64,000 nt of DNA from contig NZ_BPTV01000001.1 of assembly GCF_019973375.1 (NCBI RefSeq), positions 2,435,104 to 2,499,103 on the forward strand. The letters are read 5' to 3'. Below, piece by piece: positions 1 to 9,281 of this stretch. Numbering within the stretch: position 1 is the first letter of the stretch; the number at the start of each line of letters is the position of its first letter. The position numbers were made by a program, and so were the translations under genes. This stretch comes from Prevotella lacticifex (GTDB lineage Bacteria > Bacteroidota > Bacteroidia > Bacteroidales > Bacteroidaceae). Below the pieces are notes generated by a model, which ran no database searches, had not been told where the DNA came from, and saw only the letters and a program-made list of their open reading frames with translations.

Positions 1-2353
1 CCGATTCAGAAGGATCCTCGAACACGCCATAGGAGATAGTATCATTCTTCCACACATCATCGTCCTCTGCCTTTCTCTTTGCAGATATCGAGATTGTTGC
101 CGTTCCGAGATTTTCTCCTAAGCTGGTGTGAGTATCTTCATTAAACTTGATAATAGGATTGCCGCTGTCACCATTTTTTGTGACGTCCCACTTAAAATCA
201 TAGAACCGGCTGATGTCCTTACCGAACTGATCCTCAACCCACACATGCGGTTTTGGCGAGGTATCGCCTTTGCGGATGGTATACGATGCAGGGTCGACCT
301 TCAGCGTTACAGGCTCACTTTCTACTAAATTGAACATGCTGACGCTGTACGAGCTGCGGTCCCACTTCACATGATTCCATGGGAAAACATAGTAGAACAC
401 AGGAATGTGACCAGTACCCCGGAAAACGACTTTCCAATAATCGTTACCATAGCCTTTTGTACTAATATACATAGTTCCATTAGCAAGCTCATACTCCGGA
501 CGGCCATCGGTTACCTTCTGTTTGCCATTTTCATCATAGACAGGAATCTGAATCTTAAGGTTTGACAATATTTTATCCTTCATCGAACCGACTTCCTGTA
601 CATCAATCTTTACCTGTTTATCTTTAAGGGTCTCGCCTTTAGTATATTTATATTTATCCGGTACGAAGAACCCATACCAGTATGTATCAGCGCCATTACC
701 CTCATAACTGAGGGAGTCCTCCTCACCTGCAATGCCGTCTTGTGGAACGAAAGGTGCTTTAACTTCAAAGCGATTCAGGTTCGTCATGACATAATTCTGA
801 GCGACCTTCACCGTAGACGGGTCTGGTATAATCTTTATCTGCGGAGCACGCTTATGAACCCTGACAACATACTCGCCGGGCTGAACAGTATAACAGTCTT
901 TAGGGTTAACATCATAGAACACTCCATGCACGTCCTCAGCTTCCATGCCACCAGGGCGAGCGGTTATCTCCGGTTTATCTTCATAGATATTGGCAATATT
1001 ATAGTCGTCATAAGACCGCTTCTTCGCTGCTGTAACCGTAACAACATAATCATCAGGCCAGGATGCCTCATTTGCCTTATTCGTAGGATTTCCATCATAC
1101 AAATTCATACCATACTTGACATCGCCGATATAATCTTTCGTATAATCAGGGAAGCCATCACCTGGAAGTGTATAACCGTCAGCATTTTTGAGGTTATTAC
1201 CCTTATCCAAAGGATTATTACTGTATCTATAAGACTTCTTGGCCTCGAAAGTCTGCCAAGCGGAGAATGTATAGTATTTCGTCACATCATTGCCATCAGC
1301 ATCATAGACTTTAGGCTGTTGTGGCAGAGGATCGGTATGATACGGGAATTTATATTTTTCAATCATCCTCGTAGGGAACACGAGATATGTCTTAATCTTC
1401 TCTTTGTTATTGGTCGTATCATAGTATTTCACCATGACCTTAAACGACAAGGTTACACTCTTCTCTCCGCCAAAGACCGTGTTTCCGGCATTGTTCGTCT
1501 TTACCGTCATGGTGACGGGTATTTCGTCGATGTTATCCGTACTTTCCGAGGATATAGAAAATCTGGCGACCTTGACCTTATTTTCGTCTTTATCCGTCGT
1601 CTCTTTACCATCCTTGTCAACCCACACCGGTGTTATTTTTATCTTACCGGCATTGTCGCCAGTAATGGAGAAAGTCGGATTATTGATGTCGAAGTATGAT
1701 GTTGCATCAATAGTCTTATCGCCAATGGCATAGGTGACCGTCAGAGGGTCAATGTCGATAGGATCGCAGACAACTTTAGTATTCTGTGGAGCCCATTGAT
1801 TTTGTATTACTTTGGCAACGATGACCTTCAGCAGCCCTCCATCCGTCAGTGCATCGCCCTCAGCCGAAGCATGGACGACGAAGTTGGTAGGAGCATTAAC
1901 AGTAAGGGTATAAAAGCCCGTACCGATGTTATACTTATCTTTATAAAGGTCAGAAGGTGTTGCAGTGGCAGTAACTTTCACGTTACCGGTTCCCTTACTG
2001 CCAATCTTTACGATACCGGTAAATTCGTTTACGGTCGTACCGGTCTTATCGTCAACCCAATACTTATGATTCAGGTTGTCGACGACATCGGTTTTCCCAT
2101 CCTCGGCTTTGAGATAGGAACCGCCTTCAATCTTATAACTAACGCGGAAGAACTTGCGGGCACGTGCCCCCCCCACGGTTATCTGTACCGTAGGTGTGAC
2201 AAAGGTCTCCTGCCCCACCGTGGCAGTAGGAGCAGAAGGCGTAAACGTAATTGTTGGGGTCTGCTTGGTGTCCTCAGCCATGACTCCTTGTACGAACACG
2301 AAGAGCTGAAGCAAAAGCAGCACCCAACATTTCTTAATAGAATATTGGCTCAT
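1..2353 (-). CDS. Large secreted beta-rich surface protein, partial (3' end outside window)
   Basis: An open frame runs on the minus strand from an ATG at 2353 to the window edge without a stop, giving about 784 residues. The N-terminus is a clear signal peptide: a KK pair, a leucine-rich core and a VMA cleavage site near residue 26. The mature part is rich in T, V, K, D, Y and N, has almost no long hydrophobic helix, and looks like a chain of Ig-like or other beta-sandwich modules; phrases such as ASYTIRKGD and TVKTNNAGNTVFGGEK resemble bacterial Ig-like repeats. I cannot name a family or substrate. The C-terminus, where a type IX sorting domain or gliding-motility signal might sit, is not visible. 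It is probably exported to the periplasm or cell surface. The plus-strand frames opposite it are antisense shadows. Confidence 0.8.
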   Translation of the reverse strand, partial: MSQYSIKKCWVLLLLQLFVFVQGVMAEDTKQTPTITFTPSAPTATVGQETFVTPTVQITVGGARARKFFRVSYKIEGGSYLKAEDGKTDVVDNLNHKYWVDDKTGTTVNEFTGIVKIGSKGTGNVKVTATATPSDLYKDKYNIGTGFYTLTVNAPTNFVVHASAEGDALTDGGLLKVIVAKVIQNQWAPQNTKVVCDPIDIDPLTVTYAIGDKTIDATSYFDINNPTFSITGDNAGKIKITPVWVDKDGKETTDKDENKVKVARFSISSESTDNIDEIPVTMTVKTNNAGNTVFGGEKSVTLSFKVMVKYYDTTNNKEKIKTYLVFPTRMIEKYKFPYHTDPLPQQPKVYDADGNDVTKYYTFSAWQTFEAKKSYRYSNNPLDKGNNLKNADGYTLPGDGFPDYTKDYIGDVKYGMNLYDGNPTNKANEASWPDDYVVTVTAAKKRSYDDYNIANIYEDKPEITARPGGMEAEDVHGVFYDVNPKDCYTVQPGEYVVRVHKRAPQIKIIPDPSTVKVAQNYVMTNLNRFEVKAPFVPQDGIAGEEDSLSYEGNGADTYWYGFFVPDKYKYTKGETLKDKQVKIDVQEVGSMKDKILSNLKIQIPVYDENGKQKVTDGRPEYELANGTMYISTKGYGNDYWKVVFRGTGHIPVFYYVFPWNHVKWDRSSYSVSMFNLVESEPVTLKVDPASYTIRKGDTSPKPHVWVEDQFGKDISRFYDFKWDVTKNGDSGNPIIKFNEDTHTSLGENLGTATISISAKRKAEDDDVWKNDTISYGVFEDPSES

Positions 2354-2498
2354 AGGCACAAAATGCTTATATTTATGTTATTTAATTGATTCGTTTTTGT
2401 GTAGCTGAACAGGTTCGAAAGCATCGCGTCACTCTTGCACGATGAAAAAACTTTATATCCGAGACAGTATTGTTAACATACTCAGTCGTTTGTTTGTG

Positions 2499-2506
2499 CA
2501 AATATA
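2499..2506 (-). promoter_or_regulatory. Possible -7 promoter box for the secreted protein
   Basis: The minus strand reads TATATTTG here, matching the Bacteroidetes -7 consensus TAnnTTTG. I do not see a good TTTG at the expected distance upstream. It would give a 5' leader of about 140 bases. Confidence 0.35.
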
Positions 2507-2929
2507 GATATTTTTTAGAAAAAATGGTGGAGAAACTGAAATATTTTGGGAGAAAAAGTGTTTTTGGGCACATTTTATTAATATCGATGTACAATGCGTT
2601 CTGAATCACCGTATAATTCGTTATGCCACAAAAAATAAATCATGTGAACAACAACGAGAACGAACAATTAAGAATTTTCTTCCAAAAATCGGGATATAAG
2701 TCAAATATTTTAACATTAATACCCATAATTTTACAAGTAATCTTCACGTGCTCTTATCAAGCCACGGGCACATCATTATATACGCCGTTGTCTTCAGACA
2801 GTCCATACCCCAGCCTACCACCCCTGTAAACGACTATAGTATATGTCCGTTGTTAAATCTGCGAATTCTGCGAATCCCGCATGAGATCATCCTCGCACAA
2901 ATTTAAATTATATTTTAGTGAAACGTAGT
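2507..2929. other. Intergenic stretch, AT-rich, no supported gene
   Basis: Short open frames occur here on both strands, but none has a promoter, a ribosome-binding context or a recognisable product. I see nothing else. Confidence 0.5.
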
Positions 2930-3007
2930 CTAAGATGAATTTTGATGCAAAGGTACAACATAATTTTTCCGATTCCAAATTTTCACAGGGTAGAAAGGAG
3001 GGTAGAA
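2930..3007 (-). repeat. Promoter-bearing dispersed repeat, copy 1
   Basis: On the minus strand this holds a pyrimidine-rich block (CTACCCTCCTTTCTACCC), then TTTG (2979-2976), a 20-base spacer and TACCTTTG (2955-2948), a full Bacteroidetes promoter. The same arrangement recurs at about 19310, 31465 and 39895 (plus strand), and in degenerate form at 18165. No gene is found downstream in the direction of transcription. Confidence 0.75.
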
Positions 3008-3019
3008 TAAGGGATCACT

Positions 3020-3360
3020 TTGATAATCCATTTATAGCCAAAGTGTTGCACACATCCGCCGTAGGGATGGGGTTTATCCCCGTCCTACCGACAACGAGCA
3101 AGATACGAAGCAAATACACCGCAGCAGCGAGGGTGGGGATAAACCCCACCCCTACGGTGGCCGAGTGCTGCAACCACTTTGATAATCCATTGATAACCAA
3201 AGTGTTGCACACATCCGCCAGGACGGGGTTTATCCCCGTCCTACCAACTTACATGAGTAATAATTCTCTAATTCTTGATATTTTTCAGCGGTTGTGTCAT
3301 TTCTTGAGGGTGGGGATAAACCCCACCCCTACTTGGATGTATGCCGCATTGCAGCACTCA
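3020..3360. repeat. GGGGATAAACCCC hairpin repeat cluster, locus 1
   Basis: Four modules built on GGGGTTTATCCCC or its complement GGGGATAAACCCC, flanked by CCTAC/GTAGG arms, alternate in orientation. They are separated by a linker containing TTGATAATCCATTGATAACC and GTGTTGCACACATCCGCC. Adjacent opposed modules can form long hairpins. The same modules occur at 6.3, 10.7, 11.6, 18.8 and 38.1-38.5 kb. Confidence 0.85.
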
Positions 3361-3391
3361 GCCGCCGTAGAAAAGAAAGTTTGATCTTTCT

Positions 3392-3422
3392 TTTGCTATT
3401 CCACTCGTTTGCAGTACCTTTG
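3392..3422 (+). promoter_or_regulatory. alaS promoter
   Basis: TTTG at 3392-3395, a 19-base spacer and TACCTTTG at 3415-3422 match the Bacteroidetes primary-sigma consensus. The predicted transcript start is about 3427-3429, which leaves a leader of about 17 bases before the ATG at 3446. Confidence 0.85.
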
Positions 3423-3445
3423 CACGAAAATTAGCTAATTAAATA

Positions 3446-6118
3446 ATGTATAAGATGATGACAGCAAACGAAATCCGCGACTCGTACCTTAAATTCTTCG
3501 AGTCGAAAGGACACGTCATAGTACCATCGGCGCCGATCGTCGTCAAGGACGACCCCACGCTGATGTTCACCAACGCCGGCATGAACCAGTGGAAGGACAT
3601 TATCCTCGGCACCAAGGAGCCGGAGCCACGCCGCCGCACCGACTCGCAGAAATGTCTCCGTGTCAGCGGCAAGCACAACGATCTCGAAGAGGTGGGCCGC
3701 GACTCGGCGCTGAGCCACCACACGATGTTCGAGATGCTCGGCAACTGGAGTTTCGGCGACTATTTCAAGGAGGGAGCCATCGACTACGCCTACGAGTATC
3801 TCGTCGACGTCCTGCACCTCGACCCTAAGGACCTCTACGTCACGGTCTTCGAGGGCGACCCCGCTGAGGGTATCACCCGCGACGACGAGGCTGCCGGCTA
3901 CTGGGCAAAGCACTTCCCCGAGAACCATATCGTCAACGGCAACAAGCACGACAACTTCTGGGAGATGGGCGACACAGGACCTTGCGGTCCCTGCTCGGAG
4001 ATACATATCGACTTCCGCTCTGACGAGGAGAAAGCGAAGGTGCCCGGCGAGCAGCTTGTCAACAAGGACCACCCGCAGGTCATCGAGATATGGAACATTG
4101 TCTTCATGCAGTTCAACCGCAAGGCCGACGGCAGCCTCGAGCCTCTGAAGATGCACGTTATCGATACCGGTTTAGGCTTCGAGCGTCTCGTGCGTCTGCT
4201 CCAGGGCAAGAACTCTAACTACGACACCGACATCTTCACACCGATTATCGCTGAGATCGAGCGGCTGTCGGGCAAGAAATACAACCACACATTCCCCGAG
4301 GGTCCCAATGGTGAGGGTGTCAACGAGGAGGAGAAGGTCGACATCGCCATCCGTGTCGTCGCCGACCACCTGCGTGCCGTAGCCTTCGCCATCGCCGATG
4401 GCCAGCTGCCGTCGAACGCCAAGGCCGGTTACGTCATACGGCGTATCCTCCGCCGTGCCGTCCGCTATTCCTACACGTTCCTCGGCCAGAAGCAGGCATT
4501 CATGTACAAGCTCCTGCCCGTTCTCGTACGTGAGATGGGCGAGGCCTATCCTGAGCTGAAAGCACAGCAGGAGCTCATCGGCCGTGTGATGAAGCAGGAG
4601 GAGGAGAGCTTCCTGCGCACCTTGGAGAACGGTATCCAGCTGCTCACCGAGGATATGGATGAGATGAGAGCTGCCGGCAAGAAGGAGCTCGACGGCAGCA
4701 AGGCCTTCCGCCTTTTCGATACCTACGGATTCCCTCTCGACCTCACCGAGCTTATCCTCGGCGAGAACGGCTTTACCGTCGACGAGAAGCAGTTCGACGC
4801 CGAGATGGCCCAGCAGAAGGCCCGCGCCCGCAACGCCGCTGCCGTGGAGAACGGCGACTGGGTGGTGCTCCGCGACGGTGAGCAGGAGTTTGTCGGCTAC
4901 GACTACACCGAATATGAGTGCCATATCCTCCGCTACCGTAAGGTGGTGCAGAAGAAGAACACCTTCTACGAGGTGGTCCTCGACCACACACCGTTCTACG
5001 GCGAGATGGGAGGACAGGTCGGCGACAGGGGCGATCTCGTATCGGAGACAGAAACCGTACACGTCGTCGACACCAAGCGCGAGAACAACCAGAGCATACA
5101 TATTATAAAGAAGCTCCCCGAGAACCCGCAGGCCGACTTCATGGCATGTGTCGACACCGACAAGCGTGAGGGCAGCGCATGCAACCACACCGCCACCCAC
5201 CTCCTCGACTACGCCCTGAAACAGGTCCTCGGCGAGCAGGTGGAGCAGAAGGGATCGTATGTCGACGAGAATATCCTGCGTTTCGACTTCAACTACTTCG
5301 AGAAGGTCGACGACGAGAAAATCCGTCAGGTGGAGCGCATCGTCAATAAGATGATCCGTGAGGACCTGCCCCTCGACGAGCACCGCGACACTCCTATCGA
5401 CGAGGCCCGCAAGCTCGGTGCTATCGCCCTCTTCGGCGAGAAATACGGCGACAAGGTGCGCGTGGTTCGCTTCGGACCGTCGGTAGAGTTCTGCGGCGGT
5501 ATCCACGTCAAGAGCACAGGCCACATTGGATTCTTCAAGATTATCTCTGAGAGCAGCGTCGCCGCCGGCATCCGCCGTGTGGAGGCCCTCACCGGCAAGG
5601 CCGCTGAGGAGGCTGTCTACACCATCGAGGATACGTTCAACGACATCCGTGCGCTCTTCAACAACGCTAAGGACCTGCGTGCAACCATCGAAAAGTCGAT
5701 CAACGAGAACAGCAACTTGAAGAAAGAGGTGGAGAGTTTCCGCCAGCAGCGTGTCGAGGAGCTGAAGACACGCCTCGTCAACGAGGCCCGCGATGTCAAC
5801 GGCATAAAGGTTGTCAGCGCCATCCTCCCCATCGCCGCCAACTCGGCTAAGGACCTTGTATTCAAGGTTCGTGAGGCTATCCCCGAGAATCTCGTCTGCG
5901 TCATCGGATCCATCGCCAACGACAAGCCGTTGCTCAGCGTGATGCTGTCGGAGGATATGGTTAAGGACCATGGTCTGAACGCCGGAAAGATTGTCCGCGA
6001 GGCCGCCAAGCTCATCAAGGGTGGCGGTGGCGGTCAGCCCCACTACGCCCAGGCCGGTGGTAAGGACAAGGACGGCATTGCCGCCGCTGTCGACAAGGTC
6101 ATCGAACTCTGTAAGTAA
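3446..6118 (+). CDS. alaS: Alanyl-tRNA synthetase
   Basis: Charges tRNA-Ala with alanine in the cytoplasm and edits mischarged Ser/Gly. The 890-residue protein is slightly longer than the usual 870-880 or so. The N-terminal class II catalytic core carries [17 protein letters not shown]; the editing domain carries the zinc-binding HTATH motif and a CGGIH motif; the C-terminal C-Ala domain ends in the glycine-rich [14 protein letters not shown] stretch. ATG codons at 3446, 3455 and 3458 are all possible starts; 3446 is used because it follows the promoter by a normal leader. It is transcribed alone. The large minus-strand frames opposite it are codon-bias shadows. Confidence 0.98.
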   Translation: MYKMMTANEIRDSYLKFFESKGHVIVPSAPIVVKDDPTLMFTNAGMNQWKDIILGTKEPEPRRRTDSQKCLRVSGKHNDLEEVGRDSALSHHTMFEMLGNWSFGDYFKEGAIDYAYEYLVDVLHLDPKDLYVTVFEGDPAEGITRDDEAAGYWAKHFPENHIVNGNKHDNFWEMGDTGPCGPCSEIHIDFRSDEEKAKVPGEQLVNKDHPQVIEIWNIVFMQFNRKADGSLEPLKMHVIDTGLGFERLVRLLQGKNSNYDTDIFTPIIAEIERLSGKKYNHTFPEGPNGEGVNEEEKVDIAIRVVADHLRAVAFAIADGQLPSNAKAGYVIRRILRRAVRYSYTFLGQKQAFMYKLLPVLVREMGEAYPELKAQQELIGRVMKQEEESFLRTLENGIQLLTEDMDEMRAAGKKELDGSKAFRLFDTYGFPLDLTELILGENGFTVDEKQFDAEMAQQKARARNAAAVENGDWVVLRDGEQEFVGYDYTEYECHILRYRKVVQKKNTFYEVVLDHTPFYGEMGGQVGDRGDLVSETETVHVVDTKRENNQSIHIIKKLPENPQADFMACVDTDKREGSACNHTATHLLDYALKQVLGEQVEQKGSYVDENILRFDFNYFEKVDDEKIRQVERIVNKMIREDLPLDEHRDTPIDEARKLGAIALFGEKYGDKVRVVRFGPSVEFCGGIHVKSTGHIGFFKIISESSVAAGIRRVEALTGKAAEEAVYTIEDTFNDIRALFNNAKDLRATIEKSINENSNLKKEVESFRQQRVEELKTRLVNEARDVNGIKVVSAILPIAANSAKDLVFKVREAIPENLVCVIGSIANDKPLLSVMLSEDMVKDHGLNAGKIVREAAKLIKGGGGGQPHYAQAGGKDKDGIAAAVDKVIELCK

Positions 6119-6148
6119 TTCTCTGACCACAGTCAGAATATCATAACG

Positions 6149-6220
6149 CAACGGGAACAACAGAATTCCGCGGTAGACATACCCATAGGTATGCTACGCA
6201 GAATTCAGTTGTTCCCGTTG
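6149..6220 (+). terminator. Long stem-loop after alaS, probable terminator
   Basis: Arms 6149-6168 and 6201-6220 pair at 19 of 20 positions, and the loop can fold again (GGTAG...CTAC). It begins 30 bases after the alaS stop. There is no clean T-run, so termination could be factor-dependent. Confidence 0.6.
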
Positions 6221-6239
6221 GTTGTATATATAAGATGTA

Positions 6240-6489
6240 GGAGAGACGCCAGAGAATGAGGTTAGCAATTCGTTGATAGCTAATGCGTTGCACGAACCCA
6301 TCGACAGGAGTGGGCCGAGTGCTACAATCACGTTAGTAATACACTGATAGCCAATACGTTGCACACATCCGCCGCAGGGGAGGGGCTTATCCCGTCCTAC
6401 CTGCGACGGGCAAGAATTGAAGTAAATACCCAGCAGCTACGAGGGTGGGGATAAGCCCCACCCCAACTGATGGCCGACTGTTGCAATCA
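6240..6489. repeat. Hairpin repeat cluster, locus 2
   Basis: Diverged copies of the GGGGATAAACCCC family: GGGGCTTATCCC near 6383 and GGGGATAAGCCCC near 6447. They share the TTGATAGCTAATGCGTTGCAC-type linkers seen at 3 kb and 10.7 kb. No gene. Confidence 0.75.
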
Positions 6490-7110
6490 TCTTTGTATCA
6501 GAGGTTAGCACCGATATTCAGCAGATTTAGGGGACCATAGGCGAACAACGGACAAGCGGCACAGTGCGGTTGCAGGGACGGCCCTCGTGGCCGTCCGCTT
6601 GCCTCGAAGAGGCAAATGATAACATTTTCGGTCTAACGAACGACCGGACGGCCATAAAGCCGCCCCTGCAAGTGGTTAAGTGCAGTTCGTAATCTCTCTC
6701 TAAGCCGCAAAGGCCGCAAAGATTCCACGAAGGATTTTTTATGTTCCTTGGCCTATCCTTTGCGGTCTTTGCGGCTTTGCGAGGGTGTTCTTCTCCCTGC
6801 CAATACCAGCCCCGATGGGGCTGAATCGTCAATAACCCCGGACTAAGCGAGTGATAACGAGCGCAGTCCGGGGATAATGGATAAAGCAGGATTTAAATTC
6901 AGTGCCTCGAAGACGCACAATAGCACGTAGTGCGCAAAGTCATGATGCAGTGGTCATTACGCGCGTACCGCTTTTCAACCTCTTCGAGGCTGGTAGTGGA
7001 TTTCTTGCGGCCACGTTATACCCCAGACTGCGGTCGCTGGGCTCCCTTAGTCTGGGGTTACTGAGAATTAAGCCCCGACGGGGCTTTGCGTGGCAGAGAA
7101 GAACCACAGA
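6490..7110. repeat. Long dispersed structured repeat, copy A
   Basis: About 620 bases closely matching 10855-11485 in the same order. Shared blocks include TTTGTATCAGAGGTTAGC, the GCAGTTCGTAATCTCTCTCT segment, an inverted pair around CCCCGGACT/AGTCCGGGG, the AGTGCCTCGAAGACGCACAA segment and a closing CCCCAGACT/AGTCTGGGG hairpin. It holds no credible gene. The near-identity over long stretches points to a mobile or gene-converted non-coding unit. Confidence 0.8.
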
Positions 7111-7140
7111 TTTATAGGGCTACGGATGTGAGTTAATGAT

Positions 7141-7271
7141 CCCTTTACAGGGGCGGGTAGGCAGGGTTAGGGGCCGTCCGCTTGCCTCGTAGAGGCAAAT
7201 AGATACGTTTATTCGGTCTTTCAGACCGACCGGACGGCCCCTAACCCTTGCCTACCCGCTCCTGGAAAGGG
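7141..7271. repeat. Large multibranched hairpin
   Basis: Outer arms of about 40 bases (7141-7180 and 7231-7271) are near-perfect reverse complements. Inside lie two smaller perfect hairpins: TTGCCTC/GAGGCAA at 7182-7198 and TCGGTCT/AGACCGA at 7214-7230. The result is a three-way junction. Related but diverged copies lie at about 6565-6673, 10933-11060 and 18623-18715. Confidence 0.75.
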
Positions 7272-7404
7272 ATCACGGTGGCAATGCGTTTGGCTCTGAA
7301 GTGAAGAGTTCGGTGTCTAATGACAACTTTTTCAGGCATGGAAGATGAAAGAACAAGCAAAATCACGACAAACAAGATCTGGAAAAGACTCTAATCGCGT
7401 TAGC

Positions 7405-7580
7405 CTGTTTTGAAGGTTTTCCTTTGTGTCAGAGCCAAGATCCGACGGAGGAGGATCTGCCATTTGGGTTTCGAGGGCGGTGAGAGGTCCGACCTCTCAC
7501 AAGCCCTCGAAACCCAAATGGCAAAGGGCAAGACCCTTGGCACTGGCAACAGGGTTTTATTGGTTTTGGTCTCAAGTTAT
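7405..7580 (+). repeat. Long-hairpin repeat (GGTTTTATTGG type), copy 1
   Basis: The core 7459-7522 is a 20-bp perfect stem (GCCATTTGGGTTTCGAGGGC with its complement) continued by GTGAGAGGT/ACCTCTCAC. It is bracketed by CCAAGATCCGACGGAGGAGG and by GGTTTTATTGGTTTTG. A reverse-complement copy lies at 18230-18450. Short open frames across it are by-products of the symmetry. Confidence 0.75.
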
Positions 7581-7865
7581 GATTGTTTATTTAGACGTTG
7601 ATTATCCGTAGAATGGAATCTGCGTTTAAGGAGGGCTTGGAACTGCCATTGCGTCACCCATAATCATCGTGGATAAATCAGAGTATGCTGATAATCAGAA
7701 TAGAAATCCGATTCTTATTAAAAAGTGATGAAGTCAGGAAGATGTTTATGAAGCGTCAACATATATCTACGACAGTCAATCCATTGATACTTACCGTCTA
7801 TGCCCCTCAAACACGCGCCATCACCCTTTCCGGAACCGAGATTTAACAAATTTCAACTATGTTTT
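7581..7865. other. Intergenic stretch before gdhA
   Basis: No gene, strong hairpin or repeat seen, apart from a short GTGATGAAGTCAGGA match at about 7724 to the end of the 89-bp repeat at 16255 and 17994. Confidence 0.5.
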
Positions 7866-7897
7866 TTTGGATGTCTCAGGAAAAGGAAATAAATTTG
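7866..7897 (+). promoter_or_regulatory. gdhA promoter
   Basis: TTTG at 7866-7869, a 20-base spacer and TAAATTTG at 7890-7897 make a consensus Bacteroidetes promoter 38 bases before the gdhA start codon. Confidence 0.8.
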
Positions 7898-7935
7898 CAG
7901 AACAAGAACCAAATAAACTTTAAACCAACATTACT

Positions 7936-9276
7936 ATGGAAGTCGAGAAACTTATGACCAATTTGGAGCGGAAACATCCTGGCGAGTCGGAATATCTCCA
8001 GGCCGTGAAGGAAGTACTGCTCTCTGTTCAAGACGTTTACAACCAGCATCCGGAGTTCGAGAAGGCGAAGATTATGGAGCGCCTCGTAGAGCCGGAGAGA
8101 ATCATAACCTTCCGTGTGCCATGGGTCGACGATAAAGGCGAAGTGCAGGTGAACCTCGGTTACCGTGTACAGTTCAACTCGGCCATTGGCCCGTATAAAG
8201 GCGGCCTGCGCTTCCACGCGTCGGTCAACCTGTCGATACTGAAGTTCCTCGGATTCGAGCAGACCTTCAAGAATGCCCTCACTACACTGCCTATGGGCGG
8301 CGGCAAGGGCGGTTCCGACTTCTCGCCTCGCGGCAAGAGCGACGCCGAGATCATGCGGTTCTGCCAGAGTTTCATGCAGGAACTATATAAATATGTGGGA
8401 CCGGAGATGGATATCCCCGCCGGCGACATCGGTGTTGGCGGCCGTGAGATAGGCTATCTCTTCGGTGAGTACAAGCGGCTGACGAGCATGTTCCAGGGCG
8501 CTACCATCACCGGAAAGGGTCTCGAATATGGCGGCAGCATCCTCCGTCCGGAGGCTACCGGCTATGGTGCCCTCTACTTCGTTCACCACATGCTCGACAC
8601 CCGCGGCATCGACATCAGCGGTAAGACCATCGCTGTCAGCGGTTTCGGCAACGTGGCGTGGGGTGCTATAAAGAAAGCCACACAACTCGGTGCAAAGGTC
8701 ATAACGATCAGTGGCCCAGACGGATACATCTACGATCCCGACGGCGTGTCGGGCGAGAAGATCGACTATCTGCTTGAGTTGCGCGCCAGCGGCAACGACG
8801 TCTGCCAGCCGTATGCCGACGAATTCCCCGGAGCAACCTTCTACGAGGGTAAGAAACCGTGGGAGCAGAAGGCAGACATCTACCTCACCTGTGCTACCCA
8901 GAACGAGCTCAACGGCGACGATGCCGAGAAGATTCTCGCCTACCACCCAGTGTGCGTGGCTGAGGTCAGCAATATGGGATGCACGGCAGAGGCTGTGGAG
9001 AAATTTATCAAAGCCCATCAGCTCTTCGCTCCGGGCAAGGCCGTCAACGCCGGTGGCGTGGCAACGAGCGGTCTGGAGATGTCGCAGAATATCATGCGAC
9101 TGCACTGGAGCGCCGACGAGGTCGACGAGCGCCTGCACTACATCATGAAATCGATACACGAGCAGTGTGTCAAATACGGCAAACAGCCCGACGGATACAT
9201 CGACTACGTCCGCGGTGCCAATGTCGCCGGATTCATGAAGGTGGCAAAGGCTATGCTCGCCCAGGGCATAGTGTAA
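7936..9276 (+). CDS. gdhA: Glutamate dehydrogenase (NADP-type)
   Basis: Reversibly aminates 2-oxoglutarate to glutamate, the main ammonia-assimilation route in Bacteroidales. The 446-residue length is typical of the hexameric bacterial enzyme. The PMGGGKGGSDF segment (residues 119-129, with the substrate lysine in GGKGG) and the Rossmann motif GFGNVAWGA are visible. Start at 7936, after a consensus promoter. The RlpA-like gene follows after only 5 bases, so the two are probably co-transcribed. The cofactor is inferred from the family size and motif, not proved. Confidence 0.96.
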   Translation: MEVEKLMTNLERKHPGESEYLQAVKEVLLSVQDVYNQHPEFEKAKIMERLVEPERIITFRVPWVDDKGEVQVNLGYRVQFNSAIGPYKGGLRFHASVNLSILKFLGFEQTFKNALTTLPMGGGKGGSDFSPRGKSDAEIMRFCQSFMQELYKYVGPEMDIPAGDIGVGGREIGYLFGEYKRLTSMFQGATITGKGLEYGGSILRPEATGYGALYFVHHMLDTRGIDISGKTIAVSGFGNVAWGAIKKATQLGAKVITISGPDGYIYDPDGVSGEKIDYLLELRASGNDVCQPYADEFPGATFYEGKKPWEQKADIYLTCATQNELNGDDAEKILAYHPVCVAEVSNMGCTAEAVEKFIKAHQLFAPGKAVNAGGVATSGLEMSQNIMRLHWSADEVDERLHYIMKSIHEQCVKYGKQPDGYIDYVRGANVAGFMKVAKAMLAQGIV

Positions 9277-9281
9277 CATAA

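Noticed and set aside
740..1699. Plus-strand frames of 200-300 residues over the first 2.4 kb
   Set aside because: They are antisense to the long minus-strand secreted protein, which has a signal peptide and a continuous frame.
2935..3384. Open frames with repeated GFIPVLPT and GINPTPT peptides
   Set aside because: They are translations of the GGGGATAAACCCC hairpin modules and recur wherever the DNA repeat occurs, in both orientations.
4172..6160. A 662-residue minus-strand frame opposite alaS
   Set aside because: Codon-bias shadow of alaS; low-complexity L/V/E/D composition and no homology pattern.
7410..7611. Two overlapping plus-strand frames near 7.5 kb
   Set aside because: They cross a long perfect hairpin that is repeated elsewhere in reverse with different frames.
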